Positions 27,282 through 36,625 of a DNA stretch of 64,000 bases are shown one piece after another. The translations under genes were made by a program, and so were the position numbers. The notes beneath the pieces were generated by a model, which did no database searches, was not told the origin of the DNA, and saw only the letters and a program-made list of their open reading frames with translations. How positions within the stretch are numbered: position 1 is the stretch's first letter; each line of letters opens with the position of its first letter. This DNA is from JAJYUU01 sp963822955 (lineage in GTDB: Bacteria; Actinomycetota; Actinomycetes; Streptosporangiales; Streptosporangiaceae): positions 434,001 through 498,000 of the forward strand of contig CAWGJS010000007.1 of NCBI GenBank assembly GCA_963822955.1, read 5' to 3'.

Positions 27282-29948
27282 ATGAGTTCCGAGGGTCTTG
27301 CGGATGTTCGCGCTCCCAGGGTGCCGGGCGGCCGGGGCCAGCTGAGGATTTACCTCGGCTCCGCGGCCGGCGTCGGCAAGACGTTTGCCATGCTCAACGA
27401 GGGCCATCGCCGCAAGGAGCGCGGCACCGATGTCGTTGTCGCATTCGTCGAGACGCACGGGCGGCCGCACACCGCCGACCAGATAGGCGATCTGGAGGTC
27501 ATCCCGCGGGTGCAGCTGCCGTACCGGGGCACCCACTTCGAGGAAATGGACCTGGACGCCGTGCTGGCCCGACATCCTGGGGTCGCGCTGGTCGACGAGT
27601 TCGCCCACACAAACGTTCCCGGCTCCCGCAACGAGAAGCGCTGGCAGGACGTCGCCGAGCTGCTCGACGCTGGCATCGACGTGATCTCCAACGTGAACAT
27701 CCAGCATCTCGAGTCGCTCAACGACGTGGTCGAGAAGATCACCGGTGTTCCCCAACGGGAAACCGTTCCCGATGCCATCGTGCGGGCGGCCGACCAGGTC
27801 GAGCTCGTCGACATGACGCCGGAGGCGCTGCGGCGCCGGATGGCGCACGGCAACATCTACAAGGCCGAGAAGATCGATGCCGCGCTCACCAACTACTTCC
27901 GGATCGGCAACCTGTCCGCGCTGCGTGAGCTGGCCTTGCTGTGGCTGGCAGACAAGGTCGACGAGGGCCTGCAGCGCTACCGGGAAGCACATGACATCCG
28001 CGGTACCTGGGAAGCCAGGGAGCGGGTGGTGGTCGCGCTGACTGGCGGCCCGGAAGGCGACACGCTCGTCAGGCGGGCCGCCCGGATCGCCGCTCGCTCT
28101 TCGGGCGGTGACCTGCTTGCCGTGCACGTAACCAGTTCGGACGGCCTGGCAGGGACCAATCCAGCCGCGCTGGCGAACCAGCGACAGCTGGTCGAATCGC
28201 TCGGCGGTTCCTACCACCAGGTGGTTGGCGACAACGTGCCGGACGCGCTGCTGACCTTCGCCAGGGCCGAGAACGCTACGCAGCTGGTCCTGGGCGTCAG
28301 CCGCCGTGGCTGGCTGGCGTCGCTGCTAACCGGGCCCGGCGTGAGCATGCGGACGATGCGTGAGTCCGGCGATATCGACGTGCACATGGTCACGCACTCC
28401 TATGTGGGCCGCGGCCGCGGCCTGCCGAGGGTACGCGGCGGACTGAACCGGCGGCGTCAGCTGGCCGGCTACGCGCTGGCGGTCGCACTGCTACCGATCC
28501 TGACGCTTGCGCTCGCCCACGTGCGCGGCGGCATCAACCTCACCAGCGACATGCTTATCTTCCTGGCCGCCGTGATCGCGGTCGCGCTGGTCGGCGGCTT
28601 CATTCCGGCCCTGCTGGCCGCGGTGGCCGGCTCGCTGCTGCTCAACTACTACTTCACTCCGCCGCTCTACAAGTTCACCATCGCGCAGGCCAACAACGCG
28701 CTTGCGCTGACGATCTTCGTCATCGTCGGCCTGGTGGTGAGCTCGGTGGTGGACACCGCGGCAAGGCGGACCAAACAGGCGGCTCGGTCCGGAGCGGAAT
28801 CTGAGCTGCTGGCGACCACCGCGGGCAGCGTGCTGCGCGGGCAGCGAGCGCTGTCGGCCGTACTCGACCGGGTACGCGAGGCGTTCGGGATGGACTCGGT
28901 GACCTTGCTGGAGCTGGCGGGCCAGGGCGCTGACGGGCAGGCGCAGCTCGTGCCGATGGCAGACGGGTATGCCCGGCCGGTGCGAGTAGGCCGGTGGACC
29001 ACGGTCGGATCGTCGGGTGAGCCGACCGTCAGCCGGCCAGAAGAGGCCGACGTGGAGATGCCGGTGGGCGATGACCTGGTCCTGGCGCTGCGCGGACGGA
29101 CGCTGCCCGCCACCGACCGGCGGGTGCTCGGTGCCTTCGCCGCCTACGCGGCCACGGCACTGGAGCAGGGGCGGCTGGCCGCGGCGGCTGAGGCAGCCAG
29201 GCCGATCGCTGAGGCCGACCGGGTCCGAACGGCGCTGCTCGCCGCAGTCAGCCATGACCTGCGCACCCCCCTCGCGTCGGCTAAGGCGGCGGTCACCAGC
29301 CTGCGGTCGCACGACGTCGAGTGGGACGCCGAGGATCATGACGAGCTGCTGGCAACTGCCGACGAGTCGCTGGACAAGCTGGCCCGGCTGGTCGACAACC
29401 TGCTCGACATGAGCCGGCTGCAGGCGGGCGCGCTGGCGATATTCCCGCGCCCGGCCGACCTGGCCGAGATCGTGGCCAGGTCGCTGGACGATCTTGGCCC
29501 GGCGGCCCAGGCGGTGACCGTCAGCATCGCCGAGGAGTTGCCGGAGGTCGCGGTCGACCCCGGCATCCTGGAGCGGGTCATCGCCAATCTGACCGCGAAC
29601 GCGCTGCGCTACTCCCCTCCCGGCTCGCCGCCGACCCTGTCCGGCAGCGTGCTGAAAGACCGGGTGGAGCTCCGCGTCATCGACCGCGGCCCGGGCATCC
29701 CGGAAGATCACCGGGATCACATGTTCGTGCCGTTCCAGCGACTCGGTGACACCGACAACACGACGGGGGTGGGCCTCGGCCTTGCCCTGTCACGCGGCCT
29801 GACTGAGGCAATGGGTGGCACGCTGGAGCCGGAGGAGACGCCAGGCGGCGGCCTGACGATGACGCTGTCGCTGCCGGCCGTGCCCGCGCCGGCCGGACCG
29901 CTCCCCGGTCGCCGCGACCGCGACCACGACGCGAGCCCGGCTTCGTGA
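27282..29948 (+). CDS. kdpD: Sensor histidine kinase KdpD
   Basis: About 888 residues with the full KdpD layout. The N-terminal KdpD domain has a Walker-like GSAAGVGKT (about residue 26) and ETHGRPHTADQIGDL. A universal-stress domain with RERVVVALTGGPEGDTLVRRAARI follows, and then four closely spaced membrane segments (DUF4118, about 395-490). A GAF-like region comes next, then HisKA with the phospho-acceptor His in AAVSHDLRTPLASAKA (His 658) and the ATPase domain (NLTANALRYSPPG, RGPGIPE, GVGLGLALSRGL). KdpD senses low K+ or turgor. Starting at ATG 27282 places AGGGG upstream; TTG 27279 is also in frame. It overlaps the second regulator's longer possible start by 4 bases. Confidence 0.95.
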   Translation: MSSEGLADVRAPRVPGGRGQLRIYLGSAAGVGKTFAMLNEGHRRKERGTDVVVAFVETHGRPHTADQIGDLEVIPRVQLPYRGTHFEEMDLDAVLARHPGVALVDEFAHTNVPGSRNEKRWQDVAELLDAGIDVISNVNIQHLESLNDVVEKITGVPQRETVPDAIVRAADQVELVDMTPEALRRRMAHGNIYKAEKIDAALTNYFRIGNLSALRELALLWLADKVDEGLQRYREAHDIRGTWEARERVVVALTGGPEGDTLVRRAARIAARSSGGDLLAVHVTSSDGLAGTNPAALANQRQLVESLGGSYHQVVGDNVPDALLTFARAENATQLVLGVSRRGWLASLLTGPGVSMRTMRESGDIDVHMVTHSYVGRGRGLPRVRGGLNRRRQLAGYALAVALLPILTLALAHVRGGINLTSDMLIFLAAVIAVALVGGFIPALLAAVAGSLLLNYYFTPPLYKFTIAQANNALALTIFVIVGLVVSSVVDTAARRTKQAARSGAESELLATTAGSVLRGQRALSAVLDRVREAFGMDSVTLLELAGQGADGQAQLVPMADGYARPVRVGRWTTVGSSGEPTVSRPEEADVEMPVGDDLVLALRGRTLPATDRRVLGAFAAYAATALEQGRLAAAAEAARPIAEADRVRTALLAAVSHDLRTPLASAKAAVTSLRSHDVEWDAEDHDELLATADESLDKLARLVDNLLDMSRLQAGALAIFPRPADLAEIVARSLDDLGPAAQAVTVSIAEELPEVAVDPGILERVIANLTANALRYSPPGSPPTLSGSVLKDRVELRVIDRGPGIPEDHRDHMFVPFQRLGDTDNTTGVGLGLALSRGLTEAMGGTLEPEETPGGGLTMTLSLPAVPAPAGPLPGRRDRDHDASPAS

Positions 29949-29995
29949 CGCTGCCAGCCGCCCGGCTGATCGACCCGCATGAAAGTGTTGGTGCC

Positions 29996-30712
29996 GTGAC
30001 GACCGTCCTGGTGATCGACGACGAGCCGCAGATAGTCCGCGCGCTCCGGATTAACCTGCGGGTTCGCCAGTACGACGTGCACACGGCTGGCACGGCCGGA
30101 GAGGCGCTGGAACTGGCTGCGCGTCACCCGCCGGATCTGGTCATCCTCGACCTGGGCCTGCCCGACCTGGACGGGGTGGAGGTCATCCACGGCCTGCGCG
30201 GCTGGACCGACGCGCCGATCATCGTGCTATCCGGCCGTGCCGACAGCACCGACAAGGTCGAGGCGCTCGATGCCGGCGCCGATGACTACGTCACCAAGCC
30301 GTTCGGCATGGACGAGCTGCTCGCCCGCATGCGGGCGGTTAGCAGGCGGATGGGCGCCGACGGCGACGTACCCCAGGTCCAGCTGGGCGATCTCACCGTG
30401 GACCTGGCCGCCAAGCGGGTGGTGCGCCGTCACGACGACAAGCACGAAGCTGACGGGAACGGGGACGTCCGGCTGACTCCCACCGAATGGCATCTGCTTG
30501 AGGTGCTGCTGCGAAACCCTGGCAAGCTGCTCAGCCAGCAGCAGCTGCTCGCGGAAGTCTGGGGCCCGGGCTACGCCGACGCCACCGGTAACCTCCGCCT
30601 TTACATGGCGCAGCTGCGGCGCAAGCTCGAGCCGGATCCGGCCAGGCCGCGCTGGCTGCTGACCGAGCCGGGCATGGGCTACCGGTACCACCCAGATCCC
30701 GATCCCGAGTAA
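29996..30712 (+). CDS. kdpE: OmpR/KdpE-family response regulator 2
   Basis: The 238-residue regulator has the same domains as regulator 1: receiver VLVIDDEPQIVRALRINLRV, phospho-Asp in VILDLGLPD, ADSTDKVEALDAGADDY and TKPF, and a winged-helix domain ending TEPGMGYRYHPD. GTG 29996 gives the normal N-terminus; GTG 29945, overlapping the kdpD stop as GTGA, would add 17 residues and suggests translational coupling. The two regulators differ mainly in the linker and the helix-turn-helix recognition region. It ends the kdp operon and converges with the KimA-like gene after 15 bases. Confidence 0.88.
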   Translation: MTTVLVIDDEPQIVRALRINLRVRQYDVHTAGTAGEALELAARHPPDLVILDLGLPDLDGVEVIHGLRGWTDAPIIVLSGRADSTDKVEALDAGADDYVTKPFGMDELLARMRAVSRRMGADGDVPQVQLGDLTVDLAAKRVVRRHDDKHEADGNGDVRLTPTEWHLLEVLLRNPGKLLSQQQLLAEVWGPGYADATGNLRLYMAQLRRKLEPDPARPRWLLTEPGMGYRYHPDPDPE

Positions 30713-30727
30713 CCGCCCGCACCGGGG

Positions 30728-32714
30728 CTAGCCTGGCAGCAGCTCCCGGACGGGTCCGCTGTGGCTGCTATTGCCGAGGCTGGGGCTGCTCAGGCAGCGG
30801 CTGCACCGGCGGGAGCTCGGGTCCGGCGGGGCCGGCCCGCCACCGCCCGGTTCCTGACCATCGCCGCCCGCGGGAGTCACGCCCACTGTCGACAGCCGGT
30901 ACCTCAGGCGGCAGATCACCACGTTCTCGGTGCCGTGCTGGATTGCCTGCTCGAGCACGAAGCCGCGCTGGTTGTGCAGGATCCGCCGCCATGACCTGGA
31001 CGGCTGTACTTCGGGGATCAGCACGACCAGCTGATCGTGCGTGGCCTGGAGTTCCAGCTCTCGCAGGTACTCCACGATCGGCGCACCGAGCGACTGCTTG
31101 ACGGTATGCAGGGTCACCAGCGGCACGCCCGGATTCCACTGCTCCCATTGCTGGTGCAGGCGTGTGCTAGCGGCATCATCCTCGGCGTTGTCATAACAGA
31201 CGGTCACCGCGACAACCTGATCGCCGAGCGACAGGGCCGCGGAGATGCCCTCCCGGACCAGCCTGGACATGGTGGCCACCGGGACGACGACCAGTGAGCT
31301 GCGCGGCTGGGGCGGCGCCGGGATCAGGCCGATCTCGAGCGCCCGGCCGATCCGGGCATAGATGGCATGAATCCGCGAGAACGCCAGCACCAGCAGCGGC
31401 ACCACGACGACGACCAGCCAGGCGCCCTCGGTGAACTTGCTGAGGAGCTCGACTACCAGCGCAGCCAGCGTGAAGACTGCGCCGACTCCGTTGATGACTG
31501 CCCGGCCGCGCCAGCCAGGCCCGGCTTGCTTGCGCCAGTGCCGCACCATCCCGGCCTGCGACAGGGTGAAGCCCACGAACACGCCGATGGCGAACAGCGG
31601 GATCAGTGCCTGGGTACTGCCATCGGAGACCACGAGCAGGGCGGCGGCCGCCAGCGCGAGCACGACGACGCCGTACCTGTGCACCTGGCGCTGTGCTCGC
31701 AGAAAGAACAGGTGCGGCAGGAAATTGTCGGTGGCGAGCAGCGAGGCCAGGACGGGCAGCCCGCCGAACGAGGTATTCGCCGCCAGCGCCAGCAGCACTG
31801 TGGTGATCAGCTGGATCGCATAGAACACGAAGTTGTGCCCGAGCGAGGCGACGGTCAGCTGAGCCAGCGTAGTCGTGGTCCGCGATGGATAGGTGTGGAA
31901 CTTGTCGGCCAGCACGGCGATGCCGATCAGCATCAGGCCCAGGATCACGCCGAGCCCCAGCTCGGTGTGCTGGGCGCGCCGTGCCCGCGGCTCGCGGAAC
32001 TCCGGCACCGCATTCGCGATCGCCTCGACGCCGGTCAGCGCTGATGAGCCGGAGGCGAATGCTCGCAGCAGCAGCAGCACGCCTACGGTGGCAACCGACG
32101 AGACATGCCCCTGGGGAAACGGGAGCGGATGCGTCCGAAGCAAGCCGCCGATGATGACGGCGAAGATCCCGGCGATGAACAAGATCGTCGGCGCGATGAA
32201 CAGCCGGGCTGACTCTGCAACCCCCCACAGGTTCGCGGCCGTGATCGCTCCGAGAACGGCCAGGCAGAGCCATACCCGTTCCGGATAGAGATTCTGGTAT
32301 GCCGATGTCAGCGCCTCGACGCCCGCCGACACGCCGACGGCCGCGTTCAGTACGTAGTCGACGACGAGCGAAGCTGCCGCAATCAGGCTTGGCCTGACGC
32401 CGAGATGGGCCTTGGCGACCGCGTAGGCACCACCGCCGCTCGGGAATGCCTCGATGACCTGACGGTACGAGATCACCAGGACGACCAGCAGCAGGACGAT
32501 CGCCAGCGTGACTGGCAGCGTGTAGTGCAGCGCTAGCGCGCCAGCCGTCGCCAGCACGATCAGGATGGCCTGCGGACCGTACGCCACCGAGGAGAGGGCG
32601 TCCAGGGACAGGGCGGCGAGGCCCTCCAGGGCCGTTAGCTTGTGCTTCTCCTCCTCCGGATGGTGCCCGGAAGGAGGCTGGCCGCGCCGTTACGCTCGTA
32701 GGCCCTGCGGTCAT
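30728..32714 (-). CDS. kimA: KimA-like APC-family potassium transporter
   Basis: An APC-superfamily permease with about 12 membrane segments and a C-terminal soluble domain, resembling Bacillus KimA (high-affinity K+ symporter). Matching stretches include LTALEGLAALSLDALSSVAY, SYRQVIEAFPSGGGAYAVAK, FASGSSALTGVEAIANAVP, IGVFVGFTLSQAGMVRHW, and LVVVPVATMSRLVREGISAA with LVTLHTVKQSLGAPIVEYL in the tail domain. The conserved N-terminus lies upstream of GTG 32587; joining it to ATG 32714 (MTAGPTSVTARPAS) requires a frameshift near 32,690. A Pro/Gly/Ser-rich tail of about 55 residues is unusual. It faces the kdp operon, so two K+ uptake systems are neighbours. Confidence 0.8.
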
Positions 32715-32789
32715 GACTGCCAATACAAGCATGCCGCCAGGCTGGGCCGTAATACGACTCGGCCGGCAGTGGCTAGCTCAAAGCGCTCG

Positions 32790-33044
32790 CTAGCCCTTCA
32801 TCTTGATGGCAATGAGCGCGATGACGGCCAGCACGACGATCACGAGGGCGATGAGCGTGGCGATCTGGGCCGGACTGCGGCCAGGCGCAACAAGGTCGGG
32901 CTCGCTGGCGAACTCGGACCGGTCCTCGGCGAACGCGCGGAACTGCGCCGTGCTTGCAGAAATGTCACCCGTAGCGCGGAACTCGCCGGTCGTCATCGGC
33001 CGGCTGCTGGCAACTTGGTCATCATGACGCTCGGTCATGGCCAA
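32790..33044 (-). CDS. Small tail-anchored membrane protein
   Basis: The 84-residue protein is not recognised. A soluble, charged N-terminus (about 60 residues, Thr/Ser/Asp-rich) is followed by one C-terminal helix (IATLIALVIVVLAVIALIAI, about 61-80) and a KMKG end. It is on the same strand as the KimA-like gene, 75 bases upstream, so it may be co-transcribed with it. The tail-anchor layout suggests an accessory or regulatory peptide, but there is no direct evidence. Confidence 0.5.
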   Translation of the reverse strand: MAMTERHDDQVASSRPMTTGEFRATGDISASTAQFRAFAEDRSEFASEPDLVAPGRSPAQIATLIALVIVVLAVIALIAIKMKG

Positions 33045-33107
33045 GACTGTAGCCGATGATGGATGCCAGAACCGCCACTCATCAGATTTCCGGCCGAACT
33101 GGCTTCT

Positions 33108-33572
33108 TTATCCGCGCGAGTCAGGTGGCAGCAGGTCAGGGCGGTGAACGAGCCTCGACAGCACGATCACGCTACGGGTGCGGACCACGAACGGCTCGGC
33201 TCCGATCCGTTCCACCACCTGCTCGAAGTGCCGGATGTCGGCGGCCCTGATGTGGAGCAGCGCATCGGCCTCGCCGGTCACGGTGCAGGCGTCGATGACC
33301 TCCGGGTGCTTGCCGACAGCCGCCGCGATCTCGGCTGGGGACGTGCGGCCGCGGCAGAACAGCTCGACGTAAGCCTCGGTCGTCCACCCCAGCGCGGAAT
33401 GATCGACCTGGGCGGCGAATCCGGTGATCGCGCCCGAGGCCAGCAGGCGGTCAACCCGGCGCTTGACCGCCGGAGCCGACAGCCCGACCTGTGCCCCGAC
33501 CTCCGCGTACGTGGCCCGCGCGTCATCGACAAGAGCGGCCACGATGCGCTGGTCCAGATCATCGAACGTCAT
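33108..33572 (-). CDS. Lrp/AsnC family transcriptional regulator
   Basis: The 154-residue protein starts with the AsnC helix-turn-helix (LDQRIVAALVDDARATYAEV, then GLSAPAVKRRVDRLLASGAI, about residues 6-50), followed by the RAM ligand-binding domain (EAYVELFCRG, VIDACTVTGEADALLHI, VRTRSVIVLSRLV). Such regulators bind amino acids and usually control nearby transport or catabolic genes. Tandem 16-base repeats end about 44 bases upstream of the start and could be its own operator. The agmatinase-family gene 1 kb away is a possible target. Confidence 0.88.
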   Translation of the reverse strand: MTFDDLDQRIVAALVDDARATYAEVGAQVGLSAPAVKRRVDRLLASGAITGFAAQVDHSALGWTTEAYVELFCRGRTSPAEIAAAVGKHPEVIDACTVTGEADALLHIRAADIRHFEQVVERIGAEPFVVRTRSVIVLSRLVHRPDLLPPDSRG

Positions 33573-33615
33573 GACTTGACGCTAGCGGTGCCCGCAACCG
33601 ACCGTAGCGATACAG

Positions 33616-33695
33616 CCCGTGGTTAGCCGGCCCCGTGGTTAGCCAGCGCCGTGGTCAGCCAGCACCCTGGTCAGGCAGCACCGGCGGTCAGGCGA
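33616..33695. repeat. Five 16-bp tandem repeats upstream of the Lrp gene
   Basis: Units start at 33616, 33632, 33648, 33664 and 33680 with consensus CCGTGGTYAGCCAGC. The first two are nearly identical and later ones drift. The last unit overlaps the 3' end of the phosphatase gene. The array fills the gap between the phosphatase and the Lrp gene. Confidence 0.75.
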
Positions 33696-34483
33696 TGAGC
33701 GCAGTGCGGAGCTGCGCCAGGTCCTCCGGCTGGAGACCGTGCTCAAGCAGGTAGCCATCGACCGATCCGCTCGCCGCCCGTACCCATGCCAGCGCGTCCA
33801 GGATCAGCGCGGGCGGGCTGGTCAGCAGCGCCCTGGTGAGTTCGTCGCCCAGGCCAGTGCTGGCCTGCACCTGTCCGATGGCGGGCGTCCGGTCGGGGTC
33901 CAGGTAAATGGAGCTCAGCGCGTAGTCGGCCGCGATCACCTGGTCCGGGACCCCGAGCGTGGCAAGCACCAGCGCGATCACGATGCCGGTCCGGTCCTTG
34001 CCGGCGCTGCAGTGGACCAGGGCCGGCACCGCGTCGACCGCGCACAGGGCACTGATCGCAGCCCCGATCGCATCCCCGCGTTCGGTCACCATGTACCGGT
34101 AGATGGCCTCCAGTTCGAGCGGGAGTGACTGCATGTCTCCGGACAGGATCGAGATGTGCGTGTGCCGGACTGGCAGGCCGTCCAGCGCACTCGGCGCTGT
34201 CTCCGCCTCGAGCTCGGTTCGCAGATCGACGACCGTGCGCAGGCCCAGCTCCGACAGCGTGTCCAGGCCGGCGCGAGTCCAGCTTGTGCAGCGCGTCGGA
34301 CCGCAGCAGGGTCCGCCAGCGCACGAAGCCGCCGTCGGCAGCCGGGTAACCGCCCAGATCACGCAGGTTCAGCGTGCCGCCCAGCTCGATGCGGCGGCCG
34401 TAGGCCAGCGTCAGGCCGGCGATCTCCTGCTGATCCCACGCAGGGGGAATGTCACTCCCCGCCTGGCCGGCAAGCTGCGTCAC
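33688..34483 (-). CDS. Tyrosine-protein phosphatase, frameshifted
   Basis: The protein belongs to the bacterial dual-specificity/tyrosine phosphatase group (Y_phosphatase3). The N-terminal stretch GGTLNLRDLGGYPA and FVRWRTLLRSDALHKL lies in one frame. A shift near 34,275 leads to LDTLSELGLRTVVDLRTELE and the active site HCSAGKDRTGIVIAL (CX5R, complete) in the other. The C-terminal helical part (DGYLLEHGLQPEDLAQLRTAL) is family-like. It removes phosphate from proteins or phosphoinositides. GTG 34483 begins VTQLAGQAGSD. It is divergent from the agmatinase-family gene. Confidence 0.8.
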
Positions 34484-34592
34484 TGCGCCCTCCGTTCGTA
34501 TCGACCCGCACTGGCACGATCTCACACAGATGTTTCTGGTGGGATGCCAAGTCCTGGCCGGTACCGTAACGGCTAGCGAAGGGAAGCAGACG

Positions 34593-35636
34593 ATGACACG
34601 ACTCGGCGGGATGTACGGCCCGGACGCTACGTTCCTCGGGGTCGAGCGTGCCGACCTGGCCGATCCGCCGTCCTGGGCTGGCACGGACATCATGATCATC
34701 GGCGCACCGTTCGACGGCGGCACGTCGCACCGGCCAGGCGCCCGCTTCGGGCCGCAGGCGATCAGGTTCACCGACTACCTGCCGCACGACGGCTCCAGGC
34801 CCCACCTCGCTCTGGGCGTGGACCCTCTCGTCGAGCTGCGCGTCGCCGACGCCGGTGACGTGGAGATGCCGTCAGGTGATACCGAGCTGTCGCTGCGCCG
34901 GCTGGAGGACGCTGTGCTCCAGGCATGTGAGGGAGGCGCTCTCCCGGTGATCCTGGGCGGCGACCACACCATCGCCCTCCCAGATGCGACCGGCGTCGCC
35001 CGGCACGTCGGCTGGGGCAGGGTCTCGGTGATCCACTTCGACGCGCATGCCGACACCGGCGACACCCAGTTCGGCTCCCTGTACGGCCACGGCACGCCGA
35101 TGCGCCGCCTGATCGAGTCCGGCGCCGTCCGCGGCGACCGCTTCCTGCAGATCGGGCTCCGCGGCTACTGGCCCGAACCGGAGACGCTGGACTGGATGGC
35201 CGGGCAGCGGATGCGCAGCTACGAGATGACCGAGGTCGTATCCCGCGGGCTGGACGAGTGCCTGACCGAGGCGTTCGCCATCGCGACCGACGAGTGCGAT
35301 GGCGTGTTCCTGTCCGTCGACGTCGACGTCGTGGATCCCGGCATGGCGCCGGGCACCGGGACCCCGGAGCCTGGCGGCCTCACCGGGCGGCAGTTGCTGG
35401 ACGCCGTCCGCCGGATCGCCATGGAGCTCCCGCTCGCCGGCATCGACGTCGTGGAGGTCGCACCGCCGTTCGATCACGCCGAAGTGACCGCCTACCTGGC
35501 CAACCGGGTCGTGCTCGAGGCACTCTCCGGCATTGCCTGGCGGCGTCGCCGGCTTGCCGGTGATCCCGGCCGCCCGGCGCGCGACCCCGCCGCCCCGCTG
35601 CTGGAGGGCCGTGGCCCCGCGCCCGCGGGCGGCTAG
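34593..35636 (+). CDS. speB: Agmatinase/ureohydrolase family protein
   Basis: The 347-residue arginase-fold enzyme carries the dimanganese ligands in GGDHTIALP, HFDAHADTGD and SVDVDVVDPGMAPGTGTPEPGG, and has the N-terminal PFDGGTSHRPGARFGP typical of agmatinases. It hydrolyses a guanidino group to urea; agmatine is the most likely substrate, with guanidinobutyrate an alternative. The frame is open upstream to 34449, but ATG 34593 has GAAGGGAAG nearby and MTRLGGMYGPD is a normal start. The C-terminal tail is about 25 residues longer than usual and Pro/Arg-rich. Its end overlaps the convergent protease gene by 4 bases. Confidence 0.88.
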   Translation: MTRLGGMYGPDATFLGVERADLADPPSWAGTDIMIIGAPFDGGTSHRPGARFGPQAIRFTDYLPHDGSRPHLALGVDPLVELRVADAGDVEMPSGDTELSLRRLEDAVLQACEGGALPVILGGDHTIALPDATGVARHVGWGRVSVIHFDAHADTGDTQFGSLYGHGTPMRRLIESGAVRGDRFLQIGLRGYWPEPETLDWMAGQRMRSYEMTEVVSRGLDECLTEAFAIATDECDGVFLSVDVDVVDPGMAPGTGTPEPGGLTGRQLLDAVRRIAMELPLAGIDVVEVAPPFDHAEVTAYLANRVVLEALSGIAWRRRRLAGDPGRPARDPAAPLLEGRGPAPAGG

Positions 35637-36493
35637 CGCACCAGGATCGCGATCAGGAACACCACTGAGTCGTACAGGAAGTGCGCCAGGATCGGCCGGT
35701 TGAGCTTGCCGTGCTTCTGGAAGGACCTGGTCAGGAAGTACCCGAGCGGCAGCGTCAGCACGACGGCCAGCCCGTAATACACGTGATAGCTGGTCCGCAG
35801 AGCCAGGCTGACCCAGAACGCCGGCCACGGCGCCCAGCCGAGCTGATCCAGCCGGGTCAGCAGGTACCCGCTGACGGCGGTCTCCTCGGCGATCGCAGTG
35901 AGCAGCGCCTGGCTCAGGCCGAAGATCAGGTAGTAGATCGGTACGTGCAGCGGCCCCGCGGAATTGACCAGGGGGGAGTTCTTCAGCCGCGTCAGCGGGA
36001 TCACCAGCAGGAACTCGCAGCCCAGACCCGCGGCCGCCAGGCCAATCGCCACGCCCACATCGCGCCAGCGGGCGCTGGTCAGGCCCAGGTCCGACGGCCG
36101 CTGGCCGGTCCTGGCGAGCAGTAGCAAGACCAGCGGGATCACGGCAGCGACCGGCATGTAGCTGACCAGGCCGAGGACGACGTTGACGACCGGCTGGCGC
36201 GGGTCGTAATTCGGCAGCTGGGTGAGGCTGAGATTGCGAGTCTCGTGCAGGGCGAACGTAATGACCGCGGTAACGACCCAAGGGAACAGCACCGCGAGCA
36301 TGACGAGCCTTGTTTCCACCACCAGGTCGCGTCGGGTCAGCTCCCTGGACCGGACCGGGAAACGCGGCCCGGCCTGCACCCAGAACTGCCAGTCCGACGG
36401 CGGCGCGGGCCAGTCAGGGGGCGGAACCCAGCCAGGGGGCGGCTGCCAGCCTGCCGGCGCTTCCGGCCAGCCCGGGGCTGGCCGCCAGATCAT
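35633..36493 (-). CDS. CPBP family intramembrane metalloprotease
   Basis: The 286-residue protein has a Pro/Trp-rich N-terminal tail (repeated PPGW/PPDW units, residues 5-40) and about seven membrane segments. Its CAAX protease / bacteriocin-processing (CPBP) domain shows motif 1 AEETAVSGYLL, motif 2 SYHVYYG and motif 3 HFLYDSVVF. The Glu pair and both His residues are present, but the Arg normally ending EExxxR is Ser here. Family members cleave prenylated or membrane peptides, and some act in immunity to bacteriocins. ATG 36493 is chosen; GTG about 20 bases upstream is possible. Confidence 0.78.
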   Translation of the reverse strand: MIWRPAPGWPEAPAGWQPPPGWVPPPDWPAPPSDWQFWVQAGPRFPVRSRELTRRDLVVETRLVMLAVLFPWVVTAVITFALHETRNLSLTQLPNYDPRQPVVNVVLGLVSYMPVAAVIPLVLLLLARTGQRPSDLGLTSARWRDVGVAIGLAAAGLGCEFLLVIPLTRLKNSPLVNSAGPLHVPIYYLIFGLSQALLTAIAEETAVSGYLLTRLDQLGWAPWPAFWVSLALRTSYHVYYGLAVVLTLPLGYFLTRSFQKHGKLNRPILAHFLYDSVVFLIAILVR

Positions 36494-36572
36494 CGGTCGC
36501 GTGCGCACGTCATCATCATGCAGCAGACACCCCGCCGCTGCCCGCTGGCCGGCCCGGAGTTCCGGCACGCCG

Positions 36573-36625
36573 TGATCGTTGCTGACGCCAGGGGGGCTGT
36601 AGGCCCCCTGGATCAACAACGATCA
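36573..36625. repeat. Long interrupted palindrome (TGATCGTTG...CAACGATCA)
   Basis: Outer arms 36573-36581 and 36617-36625 are perfect 9-base complements. Inner arms 36588-36595 and 36604-36611 (CCAGGGGG/CCCCCTGG) also pair, with a short loop. The element lies in the 296-base gap between divergent CPBP and LysR genes. It could be a dispersed palindromic element, a small MITE-like relic or a regulatory hairpin. Confidence 0.6.

Noticed and set aside
28491..29720. 409-codon minus-strand frame opposite kdpD
   Set aside because: Antisense shadow of an intact, motif-complete KdpD; no ribosome binding site and no domain.
34872..36281. 469-codon minus-strand frame across agmatinase and CPBP genes
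   Set aside because: Covers two well-supported genes and has Arg/Ala/Pro-rich composition without motifs.
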